From positions 186,001-250,000 of the forward strand of contig NZ_FOZG01000002.1 of NCBI RefSeq assembly GCF_900113315.1: DNA of 64,000 bases, read 5' to 3'. How positions within the stretch are numbered: position 1 is the first letter of the stretch; the number at the start of each line of letters is the position of its first letter. This DNA is from Sphingomonas jatrophae. GTDB taxonomy: Bacteria; Pseudomonadota; Alphaproteobacteria; Sphingomonadales; Sphingomonadaceae. Below are positions 1 through 9,290 of the stretch, piece by piece. The notes under the pieces are model-generated. The model worked only from the letters and a program-made list of their open reading frames with translations, searched no databases and had not been told where the DNA came from. The translations under genes were made by a program, and so were the position numbers.

Positions 1-62
1 CCGTCGCCATGTCCGCCATCGGCCGCGTGGGAGCGCTCTGCATCGATGATCAGGCACGGTGA
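1..62 (+). CDS. Possible 3' end of a gene cut by the window edge
   Basis: An open frame runs from the window edge to a TGA at 60-62 and would end in ...GALCIDDQAR. It is followed at once by a perfect hairpin (66-89), which is what a gene end would look like, and the next gene lies on the opposite strand. Only about 19 codons are visible, so neither function nor reality of the gene can be judged. Confidence 0.3.
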   Translation, partial: VAMSAIGRVGALCIDDQAR

Positions 63-65
63 TCC

Positions 66-89
66 CTGCCTGCGTCCCTTCGCAGGCAG
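66..89. terminator. Hairpin between convergent genes
   Basis: A perfect 9-bp stem (66-74 with 81-89) has a 6-nt loop. It lies between the possible gene end at 62 and the stop of the mannosidase at 97. There is no clear T-run on either side, so it is a terminator candidate on position and symmetry only. Confidence 0.5.
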
Positions 90-96
90 CCCCGCA

Positions 97-2394
97 TCAT
101 CGCGTCTCTGAAAAAGGCCGATCACGCTCTGCCGTCGCCCACGTGCGATTGGGCTGCGCGGTCATGCGGAACTCGAGCGTGCCGCCGGCCATGATCTCTT
201 TGTGGCGGATATAACCGCGCGTCAGCGGTTGTCCGTTCAGGCGCACAGATCCGACATAGCGGTTGGTGTCGCTCATCCCGGACGCGGTGATGATGAAGCG
301 CTTTCCGTTCGGCAGATTCAGCGCGGCCCGGTTCACGAACGGCCGACCGATGACATATTCGTTCGTTCCAGGCGCGACGGGGTAGAAGCCCAGCGCGGTG
401 AAGCTCAGCCAAGCGGACATCTGACCCAGATCGTCATTGCCGGAGAGGCCGTCGGGCACCGCCTTGTACTGGCTGTCGACGATCTGCTTCAGCCGCTCCT
501 GCGTCCGCCATGGCTGGCCGGCATAGCTGTAGAGATAGGCGACATGGTGGCTCGGCTCATTGCCGTGAATGTACTGCCCGATCAGCCCTGCAATGTCCTC
601 CGCGTGACTGTAGTCGATCTTTGAATTATCGTAATCGAACATCCGGTCCAGCTTGGCCACGGCCGCGGCATCGCCACCCATGATCCGGAACAGACCGGCC
701 TGATCATGCGGCACGAACCAGCTATATTGCCAGGCATTGCCTTCCGTATAGTCAGAGCCATAGTTGATCGCGGTCGGATCAAACGGTGTGCGCCAGCTGC
801 CGTCGACCTTGCGCGCCCGCAGGAAGCCGGTGCCCGCGTCGAAGCTGTTGCGCCAGTTGCCCGCTCGCTTCGCGAACGTCGCAGCCACATCCCGCCGCCC
901 CAACGCCGATGCCATGCGGGCGATCGTCCAGTCGTCATAGGCATATTCGACGGTCTTCGATGCGGCCTCGGGCTCGCGATCGATCGGAACGTAGCCGAGA
1001 CGCATATAGTCGCCGAGACCGCCGTAAGGCGCATAGCTGGCGCTCGCGATCATAGCGTCGAGCGCTGCATCCGCGTCGAACCCCTTGATGCCTTTCAGAT
1101 AAGCGTCGGCGATGACCGGAACCGCGTGATAGCCGATCATCGTCCACGTCTCGCGGCCATGGAATTGCCACACCGGCAAGATGCCGTCGGGGCTTTCGGC
1201 GCGGCTCGCCAACAAAGAGCGGACGATCTCCGCATTGACCGCTTCGGGCTGGATCAGCGTCAGCAGCGGATGCTGCGCGCGGAATGTGTCCCACAGGGAA
1301 AAGGTGGAGCGGAAGGTGAAGCCGTCTGCGTGATGCACCTGATCGTCCGGACCGCGATAGCGGCCATCGCTGTCGCTCCAGACGCTTGGCGCGAGCAGCG
1401 AGTGATAGAGGGCGGTCGCGACCATCCGGCGCATCGGCAGCGCGGCCTCGATCTCGACTGCGCCCAGCGCCTTGTCCCACGCCTCGCCGGTCCGTTGGCG
1501 GATCGCACCGAAGTCTCCCGGCTCGCTCGCGAGGTTGGCAATCGCGCCCTCCTCGTCCACGCCCGAGATCGCGACCTTCACCTCCAGCGGCCGGTCGATC
1601 CTGCCGAAGTCCAGCCGCGCGACCAGCGCCCGCCCTAGAAGCTGCGCGACCGCGTCGCTCCCGCGCCCGGGCGCCTGAAATCCCTTGTACGGGACCTCGC
1701 CTTCGCGGTTCAGCAGCGCGTGGCCGACGAGGGGCGCGGAGAAGCGCATGGCGAAGTAGAATTTGCGCCCCGGCGCCCAGCCGCGTGTCTCGCGGAACCC
1801 GGTCAGGATCCCGCCGGGGCGGAGCCGGAGCCCGGACCAGAGGATCTTGCCCGGATAATTGTAGAGCGACGATCGCAGATCGACGACGAGGTGCGCCGCC
1901 TTGCCGGCCGGAAAGGCGTAGCGATGTACGCCCACGCGCGTGCCGGCGGTGAGCTCTGCCCGCACGCCCGGCCCGTCAAGGGTCACCGCATAGTAGCCGG
2001 GACGCGCCTGCTCCGTCGCGTGGCGGAAAGCAGAGCGATAGCCGGGCTTGTCGGGGGTGCCGGGGTTCAACGGCACCTCGTCGCCGGCCACTGGCATGAT
2101 GAGGAGGTCGCCAAGATCCGAGTGGCCCGCACCCGAGAAGTGCGTGTGACTGAACCCCTCGATCGTCCGGTCCTCGTGCCGATACCCTGCGGCATGGCTG
2201 TAGCAGTCGCGAAGCACGCAGCGCGTGTCGGTGTCGGGCGACAGCTGCACCATTCCGAACGGGGCCACAGCGCCGGGGAAGGTATGCCCCTCCCCGCCCG
2301 TGCCGATGAACGGATCGACGTCCGCCGCCGTGCCGGACTGCGCGGGAGTGGCCGCGGCCAGAACCAGGAGGGCCAAGATCATCTCGCGCAGCAT
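97..2394 (-). CDS. GH92 family alpha-mannosidase, exported
   Basis: A 765-aa exported glycosidase of family GH92, calcium-dependent enzymes that remove terminal mannose from alpha-mannosides, mostly alpha-1,2-linked. The N-terminus is a signal peptide (MILALLVLAAATPAQSG). Mature sequence starts with the family-typical DPFIGTGGEGHTFPGA, and the C-terminal catalytic domain carries GNEPSHHVAYLY near residue 610 and the NDDLGQMSAW block with GFYPV near 655. The ATG at 2394 was preferred over one 28 codons upstream because it begins the signal peptide and follows GGAGAGGG. The upstream extension is Arg-rich and looks untranslated. It stands alone, divergent from an aldo/keto reductase. Substrate linkage is inferred from family only. 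Confidence 0.93.
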   Translation of the reverse strand: MLREMILALLVLAAATPAQSGTAADVDPFIGTGGEGHTFPGAVAPFGMVQLSPDTDTRCVLRDCYSHAAGYRHEDRTIEGFSHTHFSGAGHSDLGDLLIMPVAGDEVPLNPGTPDKPGYRSAFRHATEQARPGYYAVTLDGPGVRAELTAGTRVGVHRYAFPAGKAAHLVVDLRSSLYNYPGKILWSGLRLRPGGILTGFRETRGWAPGRKFYFAMRFSAPLVGHALLNREGEVPYKGFQAPGRGSDAVAQLLGRALVARLDFGRIDRPLEVKVAISGVDEEGAIANLASEPGDFGAIRQRTGEAWDKALGAVEIEAALPMRRMVATALYHSLLAPSVWSDSDGRYRGPDDQVHHADGFTFRSTFSLWDTFRAQHPLLTLIQPEAVNAEIVRSLLASRAESPDGILPVWQFHGRETWTMIGYHAVPVIADAYLKGIKGFDADAALDAMIASASYAPYGGLGDYMRLGYVPIDREPEAASKTVEYAYDDWTIARMASALGRRDVAATFAKRAGNWRNSFDAGTGFLRARKVDGSWRTPFDPTAINYGSDYTEGNAWQYSWFVPHDQAGLFRIMGGDAAAVAKLDRMFDYDNSKIDYSHAEDIAGLIGQYIHGNEPSHHVAYLYSYAGQPWRTQERLKQIVDSQYKAVPDGLSGNDDLGQMSAWLSFTALGFYPVAPGTNEYVIGRPFVNRAALNLPNGKRFIITASGMSDTNRYVGSVRLNGQPLTRGYIRHKEIMAGGTLEFRMTAQPNRTWATAERDRPFSETR

Positions 2395-2534
2395 GTTCGC
2401 ATCCCTCTCCGGCTGACCGGGCCATCTGCACCCATGCGCCCGGCCACGCCAAGCCCACCTCCGAGAGCATTGCGCCATAAGCCGCTCAAGCGCGTTCTAC
2501 CGCTGCCTGCCCATCGACAGAAAGTTCTCCGCTC

Positions 2535-3572
2535 ATGCGCTACAACAAGCTCGGCCGCACTGGCCTGTTCGTCTCCGAACTCTGCCTGGGGACGATGACG
2601 TTCGGCGGCAGCGATGAAGACATGTGGAGCAAGATCGGACAGCTCGGCCAAGATGAGGCGGACAAGCTGCTCGGCCTTGCCATGGAGAAGGGAGTCAATT
2701 TCATCGACACGGCCGATGTCTATGCCGAGGGCCGATCGGAGGAGATTACCGGTCAGGCTATCCGCAACCTGGGCGTCAAGCGCGACGAAATCGTGGTGGC
2801 GACCAAGGGCTTTGGCGCAACCGGCGCGGGTCCGAACGGGCGCGGCGCCTCGCGCTACCATTTGCTGGATGCCTGCAAGGCGAGCCTGAAGCGGCTGCAG
2901 CTCGACCACGTCGATCTCTACCAGATTCACGGTTTCGATCCGGCGACGCCGATCGAGGAGACGTTGCGCGCGCTCGATACGCTCGTCCAGCACGGCCACG
3001 TCCGCTACGTCGGTGTATCCAACTGGGCGGCGTGGCAGATCGCCAAGGCGCTCGGCATCGCCGAGCGTCTCGGGCTGCACCGCTTCGCCTCGCTGCAAGC
3101 CTATTACACGTTGGTGGGACGCGAACTGGAGCGCGAGATCGCGCCCATGCTCCTGTCGGAAGATGTCGGTTTGATGGTGTGGAGCCCGTTGGCAGGCGGG
3201 TTCCTGTCCGGGAAATATAGTGACGGCGGGGCAGCGGATGGTCGCCGCGCGGGGTTCGACTTTCCGCCGGTCGATCAGGAGCGTGGCGACCGCGTAATTG
3301 CAGCGATGCGCCCAATCGCCGAGGCGCACGGCGTTTCGGTCGCACGCATTGCGCTCGCTTGGCTGCTGCACCAGCGGGCGGTGACAAGCGTGATCGTGGG
3401 CGCGAAGCGGCCGGACCAGCTGGCCGACAATCTGGCCGCGACCGAGATCGACCTGACCGGGGAAGAGCTCGCCTCGCTCGACACAGCGAGCAAATTGGCG
3501 AGCGAGTATCCTGGCTGGATGCAGGAGCGGCAGGGTCAGCAGCAGCGCGACCTTCTCGCCGCACGCCGCTGA
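2535..3572 (+). CDS. Aldo/keto reductase
   Basis: A 345-aa NADPH-dependent aldo/keto reductase of the large YajO/PhdS-like bacterial group, cytoplasmic. The catalytic tetrad is visible: Asp58 and Tyr63 (FIDTADVY), Lys91 (VVATKGFG) and His132 (LYQIHGFD). The cofactor-binding end VIVGAKRPDQLADNL is near residue 275. Length is usual for the family and the first ATG matches the family N-terminus (KLGRTGLFVSELCLGTMTFGG). The gene is monocistronic by position, 140 bp from a divergent mannosidase. The physiological carbonyl substrate cannot be predicted. Confidence 0.93.
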   Translation: MRYNKLGRTGLFVSELCLGTMTFGGSDEDMWSKIGQLGQDEADKLLGLAMEKGVNFIDTADVYAEGRSEEITGQAIRNLGVKRDEIVVATKGFGATGAGPNGRGASRYHLLDACKASLKRLQLDHVDLYQIHGFDPATPIEETLRALDTLVQHGHVRYVGVSNWAAWQIAKALGIAERLGLHRFASLQAYYTLVGRELEREIAPMLLSEDVGLMVWSPLAGGFLSGKYSDGGAADGRRAGFDFPPVDQERGDRVIAAMRPIAEAHGVSVARIALAWLLHQRAVTSVIVGAKRPDQLADNLAATEIDLTGEELASLDTASKLASEYPGWMQERQGQQQRDLLAARR

Positions 3573-3679
3573 CCTGCGGCGTTCGCCCGAACATCGGCCT
3601 GTCTGCCTCCTGATACCTGGGCGATGACGCCGGCCTTGCTCCACAAGTGAGAGGTGCGGCGGGCGAACCTGACGCCACC

Positions 3680-3712
3680 CGTTGGCCATCGCGTCAACCG
3701 GGGTGGCCAATG
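3680..3712. promoter_or_regulatory. Dyad upstream of the acetate-type permease operon
   Basis: Two 11-bp half sites (3680-3690 and 3702-3712) are inverted copies matching at 9 of 11 positions, with a core of TTGGCCA...TGGCCAA. The dyad lies 43-75 bp before the ATG of the DUF485 gene, a normal place for an operator. No known regulator can be assigned. Confidence 0.4.
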
Positions 3713-3754
3713 TTGCGCCATCTCCTATGGTCCGTGCGGGGAGGAGCCACGACC

Positions 3755-4063
3755 ATGGGGGACGATCAGCTCGAGGCTGTCGCGCAGAGCCCGAGATATC
3801 GGCGCCTGGTGAAGCGACGCGGGCGATTGGCAGCGGTGCTGACGACGATCATGCTGGTGGTCTATCTCGGCTACATCCTGCTGGTCGCCTTCGCGAAGGA
3901 TTGGCTCGGCCGCTCGCTTGACGGCGGAGCGACCTCGGTCGGCATCGTGGTGGGCTTCGGCGTCATCCTGCTCGCGATTGCGCTCACCGGCTTCTACGTG
4001 TGGCGGGCGAACCGCGAGTTCGATGGGGAGATCGCCGCGATCGTGGCGGAGGCGAGCGCATGA
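3755..4063 (+). CDS. DUF485 small membrane protein (YjcH-like)
   Basis: A 102-aa inner-membrane protein with two predicted helices, about residues 26-48 and 60-82, of the DUF485/YjcH family. Members are usually encoded directly before actP-type solute:sodium symporters. The ATG at 3755 follows GGGGAGGAG, and upstream ATGs in frame lack a good ribosome site. The stop overlaps the next start (ATGA), so translation is coupled. Its biochemical role is unknown; an accessory role to the permease is inferred from synteny. Confidence 0.88.
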   Translation: MGDDQLEAVAQSPRYRRLVKRRGRLAAVLTTIMLVVYLGYILLVAFAKDWLGRSLDGGATSVGIVVGFGVILLAIALTGFYVWRANREFDGEIAAIVAEASA

Positions 4064-5679
4064 CGGCGGGGACCGGATGGCCCGCGCTGGCGATGTTCGC
4101 AGCGTTCGTGCTGCTGACGCTCGGCATCACGCGCTGGGCCGCGCGGCGCACGCGCACCGCAGACGACTTCTACGCTGCCGGGGGAGGCATATCCGGGTTC
4201 CAGAACGGCCTGGCGATCGCGGGAGACTTCATGTCCGCCGCATCCTTTCTCGGCATCTCAGCGCAGATCTTCGCCGACGGTTACGACGGGCTGATCTACT
4301 CGATCGGGTTCTTCGTCGGCTGGCCGATCCTGCTGTTCCTGATGGCGGAACGGCTGCGCAATCTCGGCCGCTACACCTTTGCCGATGTCGCCTCCTTCCG
4401 CTTCGCACCCACACCGGTCCGCACGCTGGCTGCGGTGTCGACGTTGATGGTGGTCCTGTTCTACCTGATCGCGCAGATGGTCGGCGCCGGCCAGTTGATC
4501 CGGCTGCTGTTCGGCCTGCCCTACCCCTATGCCGTCGCGATCGTCGGCGTGATGATGACGTTCTACGTCCTGTTCGGCGGCATGCTCGCCACCACATGGG
4601 TGCAGATCGTCAAGGCGGTGCTGCTGCTGGGTGCGGCCAGCTTCATGGCCGGCGCGGTGCTGTGGCGCTTGGGCTTCTCCCCGGAGGCGCTGTTCGCCAG
4701 CGCGGTTGACGTGAAGAGCGCTGCCGCAACTAAGGCCGGCGCGCCCCCTGCTGCCGCCGCCTCGGCAGGACGCGCGATCATGGCACCCGGTGGGTTCATC
4801 AAGGATCCCGTCTCCGCGATCTCGCTCGGGCTCGCGCTGATGTTCGGTACGGCGGGGCTGCCGCACATCCTGATGCGCTTCTTCACCGTGCCCGATGCGA
4901 AGGCTGCGCGAACATCCGTGCTCTGGGCGACAGGATGGATCGGCTATTTCTACTTGCTGACCTTCGTCATCGGCTTCGGCGCAATCGTGCTGGTGGGCAC
5001 CGAGCCAGCCTATCTCGACCCTGCCGGGGCGCTGCGCGGCGGCGGCAACATGGCGGCGGTGCACCTGGCGCATGCGATCGGGGGAGACCTGTTCCTGGGC
5101 TTCGTGTCGGCTGTCGCCTTCGCCACCATCCTGGCGGTCGTCGCCGGCCTGACCTTGTCGGGCGCATCGGCGGTGAGCCACGATCTCTATGCGAGCGTCT
5201 GGCGCCGCGGACGCGCCGACGAGAGCGCGGAGCTGTTCGTTTCGCGCGTCACCGTGGTCGTGCTGGCGGGTATCGCGATCGGCCTCGGCATCCTGTTCGA
5301 GCGGCAGAATGTGGCCTTCATGGTCAGCCTGGCCTTCGCGCTTGCAGCCTCGGCCAATTTCCCGGTGCTTCTCCTCTCACTGCTTTGGCCGGGCTGCACG
5401 ACCCGCGGCGTGGTTGCCGGTGGCGCCGTCGGCCTCACCCTCGCGCTCGTCCTGACATTTCTGTCGCCAGCCATCTGGGTCACCGTCCTCGGCCACGCGG
5501 AGGCGGTGTTCCCCTTTAGCTCGCCAGCCTTGTTCTCGATGCCCGCGGCGCTCCTGGTGATCTGGATCGTGTCCCGCCTCGATCGAAGCGGGAGGGCGAT
5601 CGTGGACCGGCAACGTTACGCCGCGCAGCGGGTGCGGGCGGAAACGGGCATTGGTGCGGTAGGCGCCAGCCGGCACTGA
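4060..5679 (+). CDS. actP: Cation/acetate-type symporter of the SSS family
   Basis: A 539-aa sodium:solute symporter closest to ActP, which takes up acetate and related short carboxylates with a cation. About 13 hydrophobic segments span the protein. Family motifs include [24 protein letters not shown] near residue 40, [10 protein letters not shown], and [22 protein letters not shown] near residue 270. It starts at the ATGA overlap with the DUF485 gene, forming a two-gene operon. An Ala/Gly-rich loop (about residues 215-245) interrupts the usual fold and may be lineage specific. Acetate as substrate is family-based; glycolate or pyruvate are possible. Confidence 0.9.
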   Translation: MTAGTGWPALAMFAAFVLLTLGITRWAARRTRTADDFYAAGGGISGFQNGLAIAGDFMSAASFLGISAQIFADGYDGLIYSIGFFVGWPILLFLMAERLRNLGRYTFADVASFRFAPTPVRTLAAVSTLMVVLFYLIAQMVGAGQLIRLLFGLPYPYAVAIVGVMMTFYVLFGGMLATTWVQIVKAVLLLGAASFMAGAVLWRLGFSPEALFASAVDVKSAAATKAGAPPAAAASAGRAIMAPGGFIKDPVSAISLGLALMFGTAGLPHILMRFFTVPDAKAARTSVLWATGWIGYFYLLTFVIGFGAIVLVGTEPAYLDPAGALRGGGNMAAVHLAHAIGGDLFLGFVSAVAFATILAVVAGLTLSGASAVSHDLYASVWRRGRADESAELFVSRVTVVVLAGIAIGLGILFERQNVAFMVSLAFALAASANFPVLLLSLLWPGCTTRGVVAGGAVGLTLALVLTFLSPAIWVTVLGHAEAVFPFSSPALFSMPAALLVIWIVSRLDRSGRAIVDRQRYAAQRVRAETGIGAVGASRH

Positions 5680-5889
5680 CGCGTCTCGACACGGGCGATC
5701 GCCGGCATGATGGAGCGTGGCGGCATTCCCATCCTTGCGTTCGAGCGAGATCGCGTTCGTCGTGAACGGGCCGCCGCTGAGCACCCCGTGATGCAGCCTG
5801 CGGAAGCACGATGATTGCTGGTTTCCGCCCCTTGGGCCCGTGAAGGAAGGTCGCGCATTTCACCTCCCGCAAGAACCGGGAGAACATAC

Positions 5890-7671
5890 GTGAAGGCAGC
5901 CCTGCTCGCATCGACGCTGCTTCTATCAGCCACTGGCGTCGCTGCGCAGAGCAGTCCCGAGGACAATGACAAGCGCAAGGTCGAGGCTTACTTCAATGAG
6001 CTGACGCCGCTCAAGCCGGGGCCGAGCTTCGCCGCTTCGCTGAAGCTGTCACGCGGTTACCGTGCGGCCGTGTGGGCGGGCGATCTTGGCAATACGCGCG
6101 TCATGGCGGTTGCGCCCGACGGCGCCGTCTATGTCAGCCGGCGCTCGGAGGCGGACATCATCCGTCTGGTCGACGCCAATCGCGACGGGCGCGCGGATGG
6201 ACCGCCGACCGTGATCGTCAACCGGCCGGGCCTGCATGGTCTGACGATCCACGAGGGCATGCTCTATTTCATGACCGCGCGGGAGGTGTTTCGCGCACCG
6301 CTTCGCCCCGATGGCGGCATCGGTGCGGTCGAGACGCTTATGGATGACCTGCCGGATGCTGGCCAGCACCTCAACCGTACGCTCGCGGTCGGGCCGGACA
6401 AGATGCTCTACATCAGCGCAGGCTCGACCTGTAACGCCTGCGACGAATCGAGCCAGGAGAATGCGACGCTGATCCGGGCCAGCCTGGACGGCAAGAGCCG
6501 GCGCATCTGGGCCTCCGGTCTGCGCAACACGATCGGCTTCGGCTGGCACCCACGCACGGGAGAACTGTGGGGCTGGGATCAGGGCATCGACTGGCTCGGC
6601 AACGACCTGCAGCGCGAGGAAGTCAACAAGATCGAGCGCGGCAAGCGTTATGGCTGGCCATACGTGTTCGAGGACGGGAAGCTCAATCCGCAGGATGAAC
6701 CGCCCGGCGGCATCACCGGCGCGCAATGGGCAGCCGCATCTACGAACCCGGTGCTGATGCATGTCGCGCATTCCGCCGGCATGCAGATGGCGTTCCATCC
6801 GGGCGGTGGCTTCGGCCCCGATGCGGGTGGTGACGCCTTCATCGCACTGCGCGGCAGCTGGAACCGCAAGCCCGCATCCGGTTACGAGCTCGCGCGGATT
6901 CGCTTCGACGCGAGCGGGCAGCCGACCCGCATCGAGCCGTTCGTCAGCGGCTTCATGAACCGGGACGGCAGCGGCCACTATGGCCGCCCCTGCGGCGTCG
7001 CGGTGATGCGCGACGGGTCGATCCTGCTGTCGGACGACGCCAACGGCATCATCTACCGTATCACCTATGACGGCGCGGCCGGTCAGGCTGAGCCACTGGC
7101 GCCACCCGCCGGCCCGATGCTTGAGCAGGCGGCACGCGGCAACAACGTGCCGCTGGCGCTCACCAGGCCGGAGGCACTCGCCACCGGCGCTACGCGGCTG
7201 ACGGTGACTGCTGACGGCTTCAGGGCCGGTGGCACGATCCCACGCGAGCAGAGCGAGTATGGCCTCGGCATCTCGCCCGGCCTGAGCTGGTCGGCGGTGC
7301 CGGGCGCGGCATCCTACGCGATCGTCGTCGAGGATCCTGACGGCGCCGCCAAGCCGGTCATCCACTGGGTCGCCTGGAACATCCCCGCCGGCACAACGCG
7401 CCTGCCCGCGGGCCTGCAGGAGCGCGACCGGCTGAGTGGCACCCAACTGGACGGCATCATGCAGGGTGTGACCGGACGCGGCTCGGTCGGTTGGTACGGT
7501 CCGCGGCCGCCGAAGGGCGATCGGCCGCACCGCTATCATTTCCAGGTGCTGGCGCTCGATCGCATGCTGACCCTGCCGCTCGGCGCGACGCGCGACCAGT
7601 TGCTGGCGGCCACGTCCGGCCATGTGCTCGCGACCGGGGAGATCGTCGGCACGTATGCCGAGCCGCGGTGA
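5890..7671 (+). CDS. Exported sorbosone/glucose-dehydrogenase-like propeller fused to a PEBP (YbhB/YbcL) domain
   Basis: A 593-aa periplasmic protein. A GTG at 5890 after GGGAGAAC opens a signal peptide ending VAAQ. Residues about 45-410 form a sorbosone/soluble glucose dehydrogenase-like beta-propeller (RVMAVAPDGAVYVSRR, ASGLRNTIGFGWHP, GKRYGWPYVFEDG). Residues about 420-590 are a Raf-kinase-inhibitor-like (PEBP, YbhB/YbcL) domain with IVVEDPDG, HWVAWNIP and GWYGPRPPKGDRPHRY. Each half is full length. PQQ dependence is typical of related dehydrogenases but cannot be read here. The gene may be followed closely by a DUF427 gene (26 bp). Substrate unknown; sugar or alcohol oxidation is inferred. 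Confidence 0.85.
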   Translation: MKAALLASTLLLSATGVAAQSSPEDNDKRKVEAYFNELTPLKPGPSFAASLKLSRGYRAAVWAGDLGNTRVMAVAPDGAVYVSRRSEADIIRLVDANRDGRADGPPTVIVNRPGLHGLTIHEGMLYFMTAREVFRAPLRPDGGIGAVETLMDDLPDAGQHLNRTLAVGPDKMLYISAGSTCNACDESSQENATLIRASLDGKSRRIWASGLRNTIGFGWHPRTGELWGWDQGIDWLGNDLQREEVNKIERGKRYGWPYVFEDGKLNPQDEPPGGITGAQWAAASTNPVLMHVAHSAGMQMAFHPGGGFGPDAGGDAFIALRGSWNRKPASGYELARIRFDASGQPTRIEPFVSGFMNRDGSGHYGRPCGVAVMRDGSILLSDDANGIIYRITYDGAAGQAEPLAPPAGPMLEQAARGNNVPLALTRPEALATGATRLTVTADGFRAGGTIPREQSEYGLGISPGLSWSAVPGAASYAIVVEDPDGAAKPVIHWVAWNIPAGTTRLPAGLQERDRLSGTQLDGIMQGVTGRGSVGWYGPRPPKGDRPHRYHFQVLALDRMLTLPLGATRDQLLAATSGHVLATGEIVGTYAEPR

Positions 7672-7697
7672 GACGAACCTGCTCAGGAGATACAAGG

Positions 7698-7979
7698 ATG
7701 GTTGAGGCACGATGGAACGGCCAGCTGGTCGCGCGCAGTGACGATACCGTCCTCGTCGAGGGCAACCACTACTTCCCAGCTGATGCCGTGGACGCCGCAC
7801 TCCTTCGGCCGAGCGACACGACCACAATCTGCCCGTGGAAGGGTGTCGCTCTTTATCACAGCCTGCATGTCGACGGCGCCGACAACATCGACTCTGCGTG
7901 GTATTATCCGGAGCCCAAGCCGGAAGCGGAGACCATCCGCGGCCGCATCGCTTTCTGGAAAGGCGTGACGGTAAGCTGA
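7698..7979 (+). CDS. DUF427 domain protein
   Basis: A 93-aa single-domain DUF427 protein, a small beta fold of unknown activity common in proteobacteria. Typical features are WNGQLVARSDDTVLVEGNHYFP at the start (shortened here), the central ICPWKGVALYHSLHV with a conserved Cys-Pro-Trp-Lys, and the late AWYYPEPKPEA. The ATG at 7698 has AGGAG 9 nt upstream, and longer in-frame starts would run into the preceding gene. It lies 26 bp after the dehydrogenase fusion and may share its transcript. Confidence 0.88.
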   Translation: MVEARWNGQLVARSDDTVLVEGNHYFPADAVDAALLRPSDTTTICPWKGVALYHSLHVDGADNIDSAWYYPEPKPEAETIRGRIAFWKGVTVS

Positions 7980-8045
7980 GCCACACACCGGCCCGACCGG
8001 CCTGCACGCGGCGATGCGGGAGAGGGTTGATCCGCGGTCGAGCAG

Positions 8046-8414
8046 ATGTCACGCGGAGCCATGCAGCCACAAGTCCGCGCCATCATCGCCGCTTCCGCCC
8101 ACGCGTTCGTCACGGGCAAGAAGGTCGCCGGCCTGTACGATCACACGGCAGGTCGGCACCTTCGGATCGCGGCCGAGGCCCGCGGTGAGCATCTGCAGGG
8201 CTATGACGGCGATCATGACGTGAGATTCGGCGGCACGCTTCCCGAGCTCCGTGCCGCCGACGCGTCCGTCCACATGCAGATCGAAGGCGCAACGGCGAAC
8301 GGCTTCGACAGGGGCTCGGCCGGGCACTTCACCGCCAACGTGACCGAGCGGCTGGTGCAGCTGTACGATCACGCGCACGGGGCATGGTTCGCCTTCGAAG
8401 TGCAGATCGCTTGA
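8046..8414 (+). CDS. Small protein of unknown function
   Basis: A 122-aa cytoplasmic protein I do not recognise. It is rich in short beta-like stretches and contains two similar elements, KKVAGLYDHTAGRHLRI near residue 25 and ERLVQLYDHAHGAWFAFEV at the end, suggesting a small beta-barrel with an internal repeat. An opposite-strand frame covers the same bases, but this frame has ordered hydrophobic alternation and no Arg-rich shadow composition, so I prefer it. The gene sits 66 bp after the DUF427 gene on the same strand. The ribosome site is weak, so the start is uncertain. Confidence 0.6.
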   Translation: MSRGAMQPQVRAIIAASAHAFVTGKKVAGLYDHTAGRHLRIAAEARGEHLQGYDGDHDVRFGGTLPELRAADASVHMQIEGATANGFDRGSAGHFTANVTERLVQLYDHAHGAWFAFEVQIA

Positions 8415-8477
8415 GTTTAACTCGCGTGCTCCAGAGGATGTCTGGCGCGTCGTTGTTGTCCCGAGCGTCGGAGCTCG

Positions 8478-9209
8478 TCAAACCTGCCGCATACCGCCGT
8501 CAACACAGAGCTCGGCACCCGTGACGAAGCTGGCGGCGTCGCTGAGCAGGAACAGGGCAGCGGCTGCGACCTCGTCAGCTCGCGCCATGCGGCCGAGCGG
8601 AATGGGCGCGATCAGCGTCTGCCGCATCTCGTCCGAGACGGCAGCCATCATGTCCGTGTCCGTCGGGCCCGGCGCGACGACGTTGACGCGGATATTGCGG
8701 GGCGCGAGTTCCGCCGCCCAGCTGCGCGCATAGGAGCGCAGCGCCGCCTTAGTTGCGGCGTAGGTGCTGAAGGGCGTCACTCCCATGACGTCGGCGATCG
8801 ACCCGACCAGCACCACCGACGCGCCATCGCTCAGCACGGGCAAGGCCGCCTGGATCCCGAACAGCGCACTGCGCACGTTGACGGCGAAATGCCGGTCGAA
8901 ATGCTCGGCGGACTCCTCGGCGATTGTCGCCGGCTCCGACAATCCGGCGTTCAGCACGAGCGCATCGACACGGCCGTGCAGGCGCCTCGCCTCGGCGACG
9001 ACACGCTCCAGATCGGCCTGCAAGGCCGCATCGGCTTCGATGCCCTGCGCCAGGGGACCGATGCCTTCAGCCGCAGCGGCAACCTCCTGCGCCCTCCGCC
9101 CGGTCAGGAGCACGGTCGCCCCATCCTCGGCGAGCGCACGGGCCGTCGCGAGACCGATACCCTTCGCGCCGCCGACCACCAGTGCGACCTTGCCTGCCAT
9201 CCGAGCCAT
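8478..9209 (-). CDS. SDR family oxidoreductase
   Basis: A 243-aa classical short-chain dehydrogenase/reductase, cytoplasmic and NAD(P)-dependent. The cofactor motif is VVGGAKGIGLATA near residue 11, NAG is in LVLNAGLS, and the active site is Ser in LVGSIAD with Tyr-x-x-x-Lys in YAATKAAL near residue 155. The C-terminus SFVTGAELCVDGGMRQV is typical. It is divergent from an HxlR regulator across 81 bp, the usual arrangement in which the regulator controls the oxidoreductase. Substrate is not predictable. Confidence 0.92.
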   Translation of the reverse strand: MARMAGKVALVVGGAKGIGLATARALAEDGATVLLTGRRAQEVAAAAEGIGPLAQGIEADAALQADLERVVAEARRLHGRVDALVLNAGLSEPATIAEESAEHFDRHFAVNVRSALFGIQAALPVLSDGASVVLVGSIADVMGVTPFSTYAATKAALRSYARSWAAELAPRNIRVNVVAPGPTDTDMMAAVSDEMRQTLIAPIPLGRMARADEVAAAALFLLSDAASFVTGAELCVDGGMRQV

Positions 9210-9235
9210 TATCCGTCCTCTCGTTCAAGATGGCG

Positions 9236-9258
9236 CTTCAGATATATGAAGCATATCT
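9236..9258. promoter_or_regulatory. Nested palindromes, candidate HxlR operator
   Basis: Between the divergent SDR and HxlR genes, CTTCA (9236-9240) pairs with TGAAG (9247-9251), and AGATAT (9240-9245) pairs with ATATCT (9253-9258). The stretch is AT-rich in an otherwise GC-rich region. HxlR proteins bind short dyads and commonly act on a divergent neighbour, so this is the best operator candidate. Confidence 0.4.
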
Positions 9259-9290
9259 GCTATCAAGAACGCACCTGGAAGTGAGTAGAT

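Noticed and set aside
3581-3668. 9-bp inverted repeat (GTTCGCCCG/CGGGCGAAC) 70 bp apart after the aldo/keto reductase
   Set aside because: The arms are too far apart for a useful terminator, and such GC-rich matches occur by chance.
6049-8070. A 673-codon open frame opposite the dehydrogenase fusion
   Set aside because: It mirrors a gene with clear domains, is Arg/Pro/Ala-rich and has no recognisable motif; long antisense frames are common in GC-rich DNA.
8049-8378. A 109-codon minus-strand frame over the 122-aa gene
   Set aside because: It has no ribosome site and less protein-like composition than the plus frame; a residual doubt remains.
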